Assembly (NCBI GenBank): GCA_021792405.1 | Contig: JAJYUU010000002.1 | Span: forward strand, 1-64,000 | Length of the DNA: 64,000 nt | Direction of reading: 5' to 3' | DNA from: Actinomycetes bacterium | Lineage (GTDB): Bacteria; Actinomycetota; Actinomycetes; Streptosporangiales; Streptosporangiaceae | Shown here: positions 1 through 9,353 of the stretch, one piece after another | Position numbering within the stretch: the stretch's first letter is position 1 | Layout: each line of letters begins with the position of its first letter | Notes under the pieces: model-generated | What the model saw: the letters and a program-made list of their open reading frames with translations, nothing else | Databases searched by the model: none | What the model was told of the DNA's origin: nothing | Made by a program: the position numbers and the translations under genes

Positions 1-272
1 CGGTCGGTAAAGTACGGCGTCTCCCGCCAGGCCGGCAAGGCGTAAATGCGCTGCTCGGTCTCCCCGGCGGCCCGCGCGTCCTTGGCGTGCATGTCGATGC
101 AGTACGCGCAGCCGTTGAGCTGGGATGTGCGGATGCGGACCAGCTCGCGCAGCAGTGCGTCGAGGCCGGCGTTGTCGAGTTCCTTGGTCGCTGCCTGGTC
201 GAGTTCAGCCATCGCGCGATAGAAGCCTGCGGTGTGGACACCGAACTCGATCCTGGGCTGAGCGGTGGTCAT
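1..272 (-). CDS. Carboxymuconolactone decarboxylase / AhpD-like protein (3' end beyond window edge)
   Basis: Reverse-strand translation MTTAQPRIEFGVHTAGFYRAMAELDQAATKELDNAGLDALLRELVRIRTSQLNGCAYCIDMHAKDARAAGETEQRIYALPAWRETPYFT; contains the ...CAYCIDMHAKDAR motif of the CMD family. Confidence 0.88.
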   Translation of the reverse strand, partial: MTTAQPRIEFGVHTAGFYRAMAELDQAATKELDNAGLDALLRELVRIRTSQLNGCAYCIDMHAKDARAAGETEQRIYALPAWRETPYFTD

Positions 273-344
273 CGGATTCCTCCTCATTGCTGACGGATGT
301 CACCACGCTAGTGGGCTACAGGATCAGGTTTAAGATCCAGTTAT

Positions 345-1760
345 ATGCAAGGAACCTGGGCCACTTCGGCCGGGCTGGACCTCCACATTGAGGTGACCGG
401 CACCCGACCGCGCGCTGCGCTCGAGTCGGCGCTGCGTCACGCGATACGCAGCGGCAGGCTGGCGGCTGGGACCCCGCTGCCCTCGTCGCGGGCGCTGGCC
501 GCCGACCTCGGCCTGGCGCGTAACACCGTTGCCGACGCCTATGGTCAGCTGGTTGCCGAGGGCTGGCTCGCGGCCAGGCACGGCAGCGGTACCCGGGTCG
601 CCGGGCACGCGGCGCAGATTCCGTCGGCCGGACCAGCGCACGTGCGCGCGCCGTCCGCCGGGGCGCGCCACAACCTGCGTCCCGGCGTCCCGGATGTGTC
701 GGCGTTCCCGCGCTCGGCGTGGCTGGCTGCGGCCCGCCGGGCACTGGCGGCGGCACCCGCGCAGTCGCTGATCGGCTACGGTGACCCGCGTGGCCCGCTG
801 GTGCTCCGCACCGCGCTGGCCAGCTATCTCGCCCGTGCTCGCGGCGTCAGCGCAACGCCCGAGCGGATCATCGTATGCGCCGGGTTTTCCCAGGGCCTGG
901 AGTTGCTCAGCGACCTGCTGAGCAGCAAGGGACAGCGGACGCTGGCGATCGAGGCTTACGGCCACCCGGCGCACCGGCAGGTCGTCGCGTCGGCCGGGAT
1001 GAGGCTGGTTCCGGTGCCGGTAGACGACCGGGGCGCGCTTTGCGACGGTGCTCCGCCGCCCGGCACCGGGGCTCTGCTGCTGACGCCCGCCCACCAGTAC
1101 CCGCTGGGCGTCGCGCTCGCGCCCGAGCGTCGCCGGCAGGCTATCGAGTGGGCTGCGGCCGGAGACAGGCTGATCATCGAGGACGACTACGACGGCGAGT
1201 TCCGGTACGACCGGCAGGCGGTGGGCGCGCTGCAGGCGCTGGCACCTGACCAGGTGATCTATGCCGGAACGGCCAGCAAGAGCCTTGCCCCGGGCCTGCG
1301 CCTTGGCTGGCTTGTCGTCCCGGAACGGCTGGCCGGCGAGGTCGCCGAGATCAAGCGGGCGACGAGCCGGCTGAGCAGCAGCCTCGACCAGCTCACGCTG
1401 GCCGAGCTGATCAGCTCGGGTGGTTATGACCGGCAGGTGCGGCGGGTCAGGCTGACATACCGCGCGCGGCGCGACCGGCTGGTCAGCGAGTTGCGCCGGA
1501 AGGTGCCGGAGGTTGCCGTGACGGGCATCGCGGCCGGCCTGCACGTGCTGATCCGGCTGCCTGCCGGAGTGGCGGAGGAGGACGTCATCGACGGCGCAGC
1601 GGCTCGCGGGCTGGCGTTGCAGGGGTTGGCTAGCTGCCGGGCCGGCGGGCCAGAACTCGGTCCGGCCCTGATCGTCGGCTATGCCGCGCCGCCAGGACAT
1701 GCGTTCGCTGCTGCGGTAGCGCTCTTGTGCGCGGCCCTGCGTGCCGCGATCGCAGCCTGA
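345..1760 (+). CDS. MocR/PdxR-type GntR regulator with aminotransferase-like domain
   Basis: N-terminal wHTH (PSSRALAADLGLARNTVADAYGQLVAEGWL) followed by fold-type I aminotransferase domain with YAGTASKSLAPGLRLGW lysine motif; divergent from the CMD gene. Confidence 0.95.
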   Translation: MQGTWATSAGLDLHIEVTGTRPRAALESALRHAIRSGRLAAGTPLPSSRALAADLGLARNTVADAYGQLVAEGWLAARHGSGTRVAGHAAQIPSAGPAHVRAPSAGARHNLRPGVPDVSAFPRSAWLAAARRALAAAPAQSLIGYGDPRGPLVLRTALASYLARARGVSATPERIIVCAGFSQGLELLSDLLSSKGQRTLAIEAYGHPAHRQVVASAGMRLVPVPVDDRGALCDGAPPPGTGALLLTPAHQYPLGVALAPERRRQAIEWAAAGDRLIIEDDYDGEFRYDRQAVGALQALAPDQVIYAGTASKSLAPGLRLGWLVVPERLAGEVAEIKRATSRLSSSLDQLTLAELISSGGYDRQVRRVRLTYRARRDRLVSELRRKVPEVAVTGIAAGLHVLIRLPAGVAEEDVIDGAAARGLALQGLASCRAGGPELGPALIVGYAAPPGHAFAAAVALLCAALRAAIAA

Positions 1761-1961
1761 CGGATCATGCTCAGGTGCTCGCGAGTGATGCACCCACCGG
1801 ACGGGCCCGTCTCGACCGGCGTGGTGATGAGGACCGCTACCTGCTCGCCACACTGCCGGGTCGGCTCCGGCAAGAAAGCCGACGGTCGCGTATCCGCTGA
1901 GCCAGCCTGGCTGTCAGCCACCCGCGATAAGCTTGGCGGTGCTCGCGAAGGGAGGCCCGCG

Positions 1962-2348
1962 ATGGCGCCGCAGGAGCCAGTGCTCAGAGCTGAGTTCAAC
2001 CACCTCGAGCGGCGCGTAACCCGGCTTGAGGATACGGTGACGGCCGAGTCCGGCTTGCGTGCCATGATGGATCTCGACCAGGCGAGGCTGACGGCGCGGC
2101 TCGACGCACAGGATCGACTGCTGCGGGCGCTGAGCGAAACCCAGAGCGATCACACCGCCCGACTGACCCGGCTCGAGGATGGCCAGCAGCGCCTCGAAGC
2201 GGGCCAGCAGCGCCTCGAAGCGGGCCAGCAGCGCCTCGAAGCGGGCCAGCAGCGCCTCGAAGAACGCAGCCAGGAATTGGAGCGTGTCGTCGGGCACGTG
2301 CGGGAAGGCATCGACACGATTCTCGTGCTGCTGCACAACGCTGAGTAG
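1962..2348 (+). CDS. Small coiled-coil protein with tandem heptads
   Basis: ATG at 1962 with upstream purine-rich SD; LEDGQQRLEAGQQRLEAGQQRLEAGQQRLEERSQELE heptads. Confidence 0.65.
   Translation: MAPQEPVLRAEFNHLERRVTRLEDTVTAESGLRAMMDLDQARLTARLDAQDRLLRALSETQSDHTARLTRLEDGQQRLEAGQQRLEAGQQRLEAGQQRLEERSQELERVVGHVREGIDTILVLLHNAE
2181..2264 (+). repeat. 21-bp tandem repeat, 4 copies (last one diverging at its end), encoding GQQRLEA heptads
   Basis: ggccagcagcgcctcgaagcg repeated at 2181, 2202, 2223, 2244. Confidence 0.95.
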
Positions 2349-2424
2349 TTCGGGGTCATGTGCCGCCGGTACACCGCTCCGCCGATGGCTTTGATAGCTA
2401 ATGGTTAGACATCGATGATTGTGC

Positions 2425-2437
2425 TAACCTGAGGTTA
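2425..2437. promoter_or_regulatory. Palindrome TAACCTGAGGTTA overlapping the marR start codon; contains candidate -10 TAACCT
   Basis: 6-bp perfect arms around a central G; -10-like TAACCT lies 6 nt before ATG 2437. Confidence 0.6.
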
Positions 2438-2907
2438 TGCGACCAGTGCGGACCCCGATCGGCCTGTACCTGACGCACGCGTCGCGGGCCATCAGCCGGG
2501 CGTTCGACGACGCGCTTGCCGTAGCCGGCGGGTCGCTGCCGGTGTGGCTCGTGCTGGTTAACCTGAAGATGCGCACTATGGCGAGCCAGCGCGAGCTTGC
2601 CGAAGCCATGGGCATCAGGGAAGCGACCCTGACTCATCACCTGAACGCCATGGAGACGGCCGGCCTGATCACCCGGCGGCGTGACCCGGCGAACCGGCGG
2701 ATCCACGTGGTTGAACTCACCGAGGCGGGGGAGTCGTCGTTCGGGCGGCTGCGCGAGGCCGCCTTCGCCTTCGATGCTCAGCTTCGCCGGAACGTGACGC
2801 AGGAGGAGATTGCGACCCTGGCGAACCTGCTCGGCCGACTAGCCGCCAACGTCGCACCACCAGATGATCGACTTCCGTGGGCTGGACTCGCCGAGGAGGA
2901 GCAATGA
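2437..2907 (+). CDS. MarR family transcriptional regulator
   Basis: wHTH: MASQRELAEAMGIREATLTHHLNAMETAGLITRRRDPANRRIHVVELTEAG. Confidence 0.93.
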   Translation: MRPVRTPIGLYLTHASRAISRAFDDALAVAGGSLPVWLVLVNLKMRTMASQRELAEAMGIREATLTHHLNAMETAGLITRRRDPANRRIHVVELTEAGESSFGRLREAAFAFDAQLRRNVTQEEIATLANLLGRLAANVAPPDDRLPWAGLAEEEQ

Positions 2908-3404
2908 CCGGAGCAGGCATCGCGCGGCCCGAGTCATCGAGGCCACCGCTGAGCCGCCGGCTGCAGGTGCGCGCGTTCCGCGTTATCAACGTCCCGATGC
3001 GCATGGTGCTGGGACTGCCGGTCGCCACGCCTCTCGGCGGCAGCCTGATGCTCGCCTTCATCGTCGGCCGCAAGAGCGGCAAGACCTACCGGCAGCCACT
3101 CAGCTATGTGCGCGACGGCGATGTCCTGCTGACGCCGGGCGGTGGCAGATGGAAGCTCAACCTGAAGGATGGAGTTCCGGTCCGGCTCAGGCTGCGCGGC
3201 AAGGATCTCAGCGTGATTCCTGAGCTCGTGAGCGATCCCGGCGAGATCGGGAAGTTGCTCGTGGTGATGGCTGCGGCCAACCCGCGGTCCGCGTCGTTCA
3301 TCGGGATCCCGCGCGGACCTGACGGCGAGTTCGACCGTGACCGCCTCCAGGCCGCGGTCCGGTACGGCTTCCGCATCGTACGCTGGCGTCCGGCGCCTAG
3401 CTGA
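2904..3404 (+). CDS. Nitroreductase/quinone-reductase family protein (Ddn/DUF385-like, F420-dependent type)
   Basis: ATGA overlap with marR stop; GRKSGKTYRQPLSYVRDGDVLLTPGGGRWKLNLKDGVPVRLRLRGK typical of this family. Confidence 0.8.
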   Translation: MTGAGIARPESSRPPLSRRLQVRAFRVINVPMRMVLGLPVATPLGGSLMLAFIVGRKSGKTYRQPLSYVRDGDVLLTPGGGRWKLNLKDGVPVRLRLRGKDLSVIPELVSDPGEIGKLLVVMAAANPRSASFIGIPRGPDGEFDRDRLQAAVRYGFRIVRWRPAPS

Positions 3405-3408
3405 CGCG

Positions 3409-3640
3409 ATGCAGGACGAGACCCGTCGGCCAGGGCCCGCGGAAGACCTCGCGGGCAGGGTCAGGGAGGCGCGGCGCAGGCTGGCCGCTGACGGCCCGCC
3501 CCGGGTCCGGTCGGACGGTGACTTCGAGCGCGTCTCGCTGCCTCTTGCCGACGGCGATGTTCTGCGGGACCTCGTGCTGGCAGAGAATCCGAGCACCGTG
3601 ATCGAGATATCTGCGCTGGCCGTCCAGCGCAGTAGTCCCG
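3409..3640 (+). pseudogene. Possible N-terminal fragment of a class I SAM methyltransferase, broken at motif I
   Basis: VSLPLADGDVLRDLVLAENPSTVIEI followed directly by SALAVQ, with no Gly-rich motif; reading frame then lost. Confidence 0.35.
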
Positions 3641-5376
3641 CGGGTACGTGGCCGGCTTCCTTCGCGGCGAGCACCTGCTGTGCGACCAGTCGCTGGAGCA
3701 GGCGCGCTTGCCATGGCCGGAGCGCCGCGGGCTGCCCGCAGTCCCACGGACGCCCGAATCCGTCCGCGCCGCTGCCGCAATCCAGCGGGCCGCCGTTGGC
3801 GTCGCCGCCAGGCTGCTGGTCGCCGTCGGCCAGGCCGGGCCGGGCAGGCCCGGTCCGGGTATCGGGGAATATTTCGGCATCAAGACCGTCTACGACCGCT
3901 ACCTGCTGCGGCATCCGACGAGCCGGCTGGTGCTCGAGACCCCGCAGTACTTCCTGCTCCGCGTCGCCTGCGGGCTGTCGGAAGCCCCGGCCGAGGCGAT
4001 CGGCTTCTACCGGCTGATGTCCGCGCTGGAGTACCTGCCGAGCTCGCCGACGTTGTTCAACTCGGGCACCAGGCACGCGCAGATGTCCTCGTGCTTCCTT
4101 GTCGATTCGCCGCGCGACGAACTGGACTCGTCGGTCGCGGCGGTCAACCAGGGTGGTCGCCGCAAGGGTGCCGCCTGCGTCTACCTCGAGCCATGGCATC
4201 CCGATATCGAGGAATTCCTGGAGTTGCGGGACAACACCGGCGAGGACGCGCGCCGGACGCACAACCTCAACCTGGCGAACTGGGTGCCTGACGAGTTCAT
4301 GCGCCGGGTCGAGGCTGACGAAACGTGGTCGCTCATCGACCCGGATGTCGTGCCTGAGCTGCCTGATCTGTGGGGTGAGGCGTTCGAACAGGCCTACCGC
4401 CAGGCCGAGGCGGACGGCCGGTACGTGCGTCAGGTGCGGGCGCGCGATCTGTACGCGCGGATGATGCGGACGCTCGCGCAGACCGGCAACGGCTGGATGA
4501 CGTTCAAGGACGCCGCCAACGCCAAGTGCAACCAGACCGCACAGGCCCGGCACGTGGTGCACGCCTCGAACCTGTGTACCGAGATTACTGAGGTAACGGG
4601 CGATTGCGAGACCGCGGTTTGCAACCTCGGCTCGGTCAACCTGGCCCGGCACGTGACCACTGGCCCGGCCGGGGATTGCTCGGTCGACTGGGCGAAGCTG
4701 CGGCAGACAGTGCGGACGGCGCTGCCGTTCCTGGACCGGGTGATCGACATCGGCTACTACCCGAGCGAGCAGGCGGCCGCGTCGAATCCGCGCTGGCGGC
4801 CGGTCGGGCTCGGTGTGATGGGCTTGCAGGACGTGCTGTTCGCGCTCAGGCTGCCATTCGACTCGCAGGAGGCATCCGAATTGTCAGCGCGGATCGCCGA
4901 GGAGATCTACCTCACTGCCCTGGAGACCTCCGCTGACCTGGCTGAGAAGTACGGGCCCCACCCCGCGTTCAGCCAGACCCGCGCCGTCGGCGGGCAGTTG
5001 CAGCACGACCTGTGGGGCGCGGCGGGCACGCAGCAGGAACGGTGGACGGCGCTGCGGACGCGGATCGCGGCAACGGGACTGCGCAACTCGCTGCTCATCG
5101 CCATCGCGCCGACTGCCACGATCGCCTCGATTGCCGGCTGCTACGAGTGCATCGAGCCGCAGGTGTCCAACCTGTTCAAGCGCGAGACGCTGTCCGGCGT
5201 ACCTGCACGCATGGAAGTCGGGGCTGAAGACCACCTATTACCTCCGGTCGCGGCCGGCGACCCGGATTGCCCAGGCCACCGTCACCGTGACCGGCATCCC
5301 AGTCGGTCAGCAGGCCAGCGCCGACGCGGTCGCCTGCTCGCTGGAGAACCCGGACACCTGTGAGGCATGCCAGTGA
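3639..5376 (+). pseudogene. nrdA: Ribonucleoside-diphosphate reductase catalytic (alpha) subunit, deletion-scarred and frameshifted
   Basis: YFGIKTVYDRYLLRHP, SPTLFNSGTRHAQMSSCF, NQGGRRKGAACVYLEPWHPDIEEFLELRDNTGEDARRTHNLN, ASNLCTEITEV, AVCNLGSVNL, then frame change to YLHAWKSGLKTTYYLRSRPATRIAQATV...CEACQ*; sequence between SPRDELDS and SVAAVNQGG and after LFKRETLSG is missing relative to class I alpha subunits. Confidence 0.85.
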
Positions 5377-5439
5377 CCGCCAAACTGCCACGAGGTGCCG
5401 CGCAGCCGCCGCCGCTCGCGCGCGGCGGCCGGGGAATGA

Positions 5440-6435
5440 ATGCTGCTCGATCCCGGCATGGACCTGACACTGCGGCCGATGCGCTATCCGCTGTTCTACG
5501 ACCGCTTCCGGGACGCGATCAGGAACACCTGGACGGTCGAGGAGGTGGACCTGCACTCTGACCTGACCGACCTGCGCAAGCTAACGCCGGCCGAGCACCA
5601 CCTCGTTTCCCGGCTGGTGGCGTTCTTCGCTACCGGCGACTCGATAGTGGCGAACAATCTCGTGCTGAACCTGTACCAGCATGTCAACTGCCCGGAAGGC
5701 CGCCTCTACCTGTCCCGGCAGCTGTTCGAGGAGGCCCTGCACGTGCAGTTCTACCTCACGCTGCTGGACACCTACGTGCCGGACGCGGCCGAGCGCGCGC
5801 AGGCGTTCGCCGCGGTGGAGAACATTCCCTCGATCCGGCGCAAGGCCGAGTTCTGCTTTCGCTGGATCGACTCGATCAACCAGTTGCGCGAACTGCGCAC
5901 GGCTGCCGACCGGCGCTCGTTCCTGCTCAACCTGATCTGCTTCGCCGCCTGCATCGAGGGCCTGTTCTTCTACGGCGCGTTCGCGTACGTGTACTTCCTG
6001 CGGTCACGCGGCCTGCTGAACGGGCTTTCGTCCGGCACGAACTGGGTGTTCCGCGACGAGTCCATGCACATGGCGTTCGCGTTCGACGTAGTGGATGTCG
6101 TCCGGGCGGAGGAGCCCGAGCTATTCGACGCCGGGCTGGCTGGCCAGGCGCGCGACATGCTGGCCGAGGCGGTGGAGTGCGAGGTGCAGTTCGCGGCCGA
6201 CCTGCTCGGCCAGGGCCTGCCGGGCCTGCCGCTGGCCAGCATGCGCGAGTACCTGCAGCACGTGGCCGACCGGCGGCTGGCCAGGCTCGGCATCGAGCCG
6301 CTCTACGGATCGGCCAACCCGCTGGCCTTCATGGAACTGCAGGACGTCCAGGAGCTGTCGAACTTCTTCGAGCGGCGCGTGTCGGCCTACCAGGTGGGCG
6401 TGACCGGTACCGTCGCCTTCGACCAGGAATTCTGA
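5440..6435 (+). CDS. nrdB: Ribonucleoside-diphosphate reductase radical (beta) subunit
   Basis: TGDSIVANN (Asp ligand), EEALHVQFY (Glu/His ligands, Tyr at His+4), CIEGLFFYGAFAY, FRDESMHMAF (Glu/His ligands). Confidence 0.95.
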   Translation: MLLDPGMDLTLRPMRYPLFYDRFRDAIRNTWTVEEVDLHSDLTDLRKLTPAEHHLVSRLVAFFATGDSIVANNLVLNLYQHVNCPEGRLYLSRQLFEEALHVQFYLTLLDTYVPDAAERAQAFAAVENIPSIRRKAEFCFRWIDSINQLRELRTAADRRSFLLNLICFAACIEGLFFYGAFAYVYFLRSRGLLNGLSSGTNWVFRDESMHMAFAFDVVDVVRAEEPELFDAGLAGQARDMLAEAVECEVQFAADLLGQGLPGLPLASMREYLQHVADRRLARLGIEPLYGSANPLAFMELQDVQELSNFFERRVSAYQVGVTGTVAFDQEF

Positions 6436-6438
6436 GGG

Positions 6439-7650
6439 CTAGCTGGTCAGCAGCACGCCGCTGGCGGTCAGCGTGGCGACCTGTTCGCCAGTCAGGCCGA
6501 GCCATTCGGCCAGGGTCTGCGCGTTGTGCTCGCCGCGGCGGGCGACGCCGCGCCGGACCGTTGCCGAGGCCGCGGAGAAGTCGTACGGCATTGCCACGAC
6601 CCGGCGGTCACCGCCGGGCAGCGGCACCGAGTGAGCGCCGTCGGCGAAGACGTCCGCGGTGTCGCGCAGGTCCGCCCAGGCCACCCCGGCGTTGTCCAGT
6701 TCGGTGATCAGGCTCCGCCGGTCAGCGAAACTGTGCATCCAGTCCTGGATGGCACGCTGGCGCAGTGTCACCTTGGCCGCGAAATCGCTGCCCGGCGGCG
6801 CCGGGTCGCTGATCAGGCCGCGCCGCGACAGCATCGCCCACGCGTGCTTAGGCGGCGCCGCGATCAGGATCGGCCCGCCGGGTGCCTGCCAGATCGTGCC
6901 GCGCGAACTGTACGGCTCGGTGCTGCCGTCGATCGCCGCATGGGCATGATCGTCGCTTGCCGCCACGGCCCCGAGCATGCTCAGGCCGATGTGCTGGCCC
7001 TGGCCGGTGACCGCCCGCTGGTGCAGGGCGGCGAGAACGGCGATGGCGACGTGCAGTCCGGTCATCGTGTCGGCCAGCGCCACGGGCAGATCGGCAGGCG
7101 CTCGGTCGTCGAGTTCGGCCTGCCTGGCCAGCAGCCCGGACTCGGCGTGGATGACTGGAGCGAGCGCGCGCCGTCCGATGTCCGGCCCGGTCGCGCCGAA
7201 CCCCGACACCGAGACCATGACCAGCCGTGGGTTGGCGGCTGACAGGCGGTCGTAGCCAAGGCCCAGCCGGTCCATCACGCCCGGCCGGAAGTTCTGGATC
7301 AGCACGTCAGCCTGCGCGGCGAGGCGGCGCACCAGAGCGGCTGCACCAGCCGCGGCCAGGTCGATGCCGACGTTCCGCTTGCCGGCGTTCATCTGCGCGT
7401 ACAGGCCGGCCCGGCCGCCCGCGACAACGCCGAACAGGTCCGTGATGTCGGTGCGCGGTCCTTCCACGCGGACGACGTCGGCGCCAAGGTCGCTGAGGAT
7501 CCGCGCCGCGTACGGGCCGGATATCGCCTGCGACATGTCGAGCACGCGCCAGGCCGGCAGCGGATTCGGGGCTGCTCCGCCATCGGGCACCAGGTGGCTG
7601 CGCGGACCCGGGTTTCCCGCCGGTGACGAGTCAGGTGCCCGCTGCGTCAT
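6439..7650 (-). CDS. CaiB/BaiF (family III) CoA-transferase
   Basis: VLDMSQAISGPYAARILSDLGADVVRVEGP ... LIQNFRPGVMDRLGLGYDRL. Confidence 0.95.
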   Translation of the reverse strand: MTQRAPDSSPAGNPGPRSHLVPDGGAAPNPLPAWRVLDMSQAISGPYAARILSDLGADVVRVEGPRTDITDLFGVVAGGRAGLYAQMNAGKRNVGIDLAAAGAAALVRRLAAQADVLIQNFRPGVMDRLGLGYDRLSAANPRLVMVSVSGFGATGPDIGRRALAPVIHAESGLLARQAELDDRAPADLPVALADTMTGLHVAIAVLAALHQRAVTGQGQHIGLSMLGAVAASDDHAHAAIDGSTEPYSSRGTIWQAPGGPILIAAPPKHAWAMLSRRGLISDPAPPGSDFAAKVTLRQRAIQDWMHSFADRRSLITELDNAGVAWADLRDTADVFADGAHSVPLPGGDRRVVAMPYDFSAASATVRRGVARRGEHNAQTLAEWLGLTGEQVATLTASGVLLTS

Positions 7651-7822
7651 CTGTCGATCCCTCCTCGTCGGCTGGCAAGCCGGCTGCGATCGCCAGACTA
7701 GCGACGGCAGCAAGCTTCGCGTCCGGCAACTTTCGCAGGGCTCGGCTGGCCCGGCATGCTCACCAGCCGATGGTGTCCGCGCATGGCTGCCGGGCCAGCC
7801 ATTACTTCTAGACTGTGCCGGT

Positions 7823-7846
7823 ATGGGCAGGGCTGAGGTGACATGA
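7823..7846 (+). other. Candidate 7-codon upstream ORF (MGRAEVT*) overlapping the Usp start codon
   Basis: ATG 7823 eight nt after TAGACT (7809-7814); stop TGA 7844-7846 overlaps ATG 7843 (ATGA). Confidence 0.4.
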
Positions 7847-8319
7847 CGGAGGCTGACAAGGAATCCTCCTCGTCGTTCGAGCTTGGCACGGACGGCCCGT
7901 CCGTCATCCTGGTCGGCGTGGACGACACCACGACCGCTTCCCGTGCTGGCTGGTATGCAGCCGGGCTCGCCCGGCGGCAGCGAGCCAGGATAGTCGCGGT
8001 ATTCGTGGCGCCGCTGCATGGCTTTGTCGCCTCCGGTGCGGGCGGGGCAGCGCTGATGGTCGCGCAGGACGAGGCATTTCGCGAGGCCGCCCGCGACATG
8101 GATCGGCGTGCCCAGGAGGTCGCCGCGGAGCTGGGCATATCGATCACGTTCATTGCCACCCGCGGTGACCCGTACGCCGAGATCCGGCGCATTGCCGAAG
8201 AGGTCCGTGCCGACGCCATCGTGGTGGGAGCATCTGCCCGCTCCGGGCACCGCTTTGTCGGATCGCTTGCCGTCCGGCTGGTGCGGGCGGGAAAGTGGCC
8301 GGTCACCGTCGTTCCGTAG
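7843..8319 (+). CDS. Universal stress protein (UspA family)
   Basis: VILVGVDDTTTASRAGWYAAGLA ... ADAIVVGASARSGHRFVGSLAVRLVRAGKWPVTVVP. Confidence 0.95.
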   Translation: MTEADKESSSSFELGTDGPSVILVGVDDTTTASRAGWYAAGLARRQRARIVAVFVAPLHGFVASGAGGAALMVAQDEAFREAARDMDRRAQEVAAELGISITFIATRGDPYAEIRRIAEEVRADAIVVGASARSGHRFVGSLAVRLVRAGKWPVTVVP

Positions 8320-8361
8320 GCCTGCGTAATGGCCCGCTGCGATGCCGTCCGGGCAGCAGGA

Positions 8362-9199
8362 TCAGCGAGCCGACGGCTGATCGCTGGCTGCCTGGTGGTC
8401 CGGCTCGCGCCGGGCCGCTAGCAGCCGATCGACAAGCTCCGGGACGACCTCGCCGATCGGCTCGCCGATGACGGCCGTGGCGAGCTTGTCGTACGGCGTC
8501 GGATCGCGGTTGATGATGATCAGGCGTGCGCCCGCTCGCACCGCGACGGCGCACAGCGACGCGGCAGGCTCCACGATCAGCGTGCTGCCGATCGCCAGGA
8601 ACAGATCGGCTGCCTCGGCCGCCGCGATGGCCCGCGCGAGCACGGTGGCATCGAGTTGCTGGCCGAACATGACGGTCGCCGACTTCAGGATGCCGCCGCA
8701 GCCGGTGCACGGCGGATCACCTTCTCCTGCCCGGACCCGCGCAAGTTCGCCCGCCATGTCGCTCCGGCGCCCGCAACCCACGCAGACAGCCTGGTACATG
8801 GTGCCGTGCAGTTCGACCACGCAGTCCGCCGGAGTCCCGGCCCGCTGATGCAGGCCGTCGATGTTCTGCGTGATCACTGTGGTGCCGACCGGGCTGCGGG
8901 TCAGCCTGGCCAGCGCCAGGTGGGCTGGATTCGGTTCGGCTGTCCAGACCGGGTGGGACAGCCGGGCCTGCCAGGATCGCAGCCGGACCGCGGGGTCGGA
9001 AATGTAAACCTGGTACGTCGACATCTTCTCGGCAGCCGGATCCCGAGTCCAGAGCCGGGACGGGCCGCGGAAGTCAGAGATGCCCGAGTCAGTGGAAATG
9101 CCCGCGCCGGTAAGGACGGCCACCTGCCGCACGCCGACTGTCCAGCGCGAGAGGCCACTAGCCCAGCCCGCGGGCGAGCCCGCGGCTCCCGCTGCTGTC
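8362..9199 (-). CDS. Sir2 family NAD-dependent protein deacylase
   Basis: VAVLTGAGISTDSGISDFRGP, TQNIDGLHQRAG, VVELHGT, CVGCGRR/CTGCGG zinc cysteines; GTG start (9199) chosen tentatively. Confidence 0.93.
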
Positions 9200-9353
9200 A
9201 CGTTCGCCGACCTCCGGAGTCTGGATGCTGCTCGCCTTGACTGTACCGGCGGGTGGCAAGCAATCTCGAGCGAGCTTGCAGCAGGGGCACAGCGAGCAGA
9301 AGACCGGCTGGCCCAGGACGAGCAGGCCGCGCCACTCGGCGATGAGCCGTGAC

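Noticed and set aside
330-1853. 507-aa minus-strand ORF
   Set aside because: Antisense to a clear MocR gene; no domain motifs.
4099-4150. Possible intein or intron site in nrdA
   Set aside because: The join loses sequence relative to normal NrdA rather than gaining it; no splicing motifs.
2934-4652. 572-aa minus-strand ORF
   Set aside because: Antisense to the nitroreductase and nrdA segments whose + strand translations match known families; shadow ORF.
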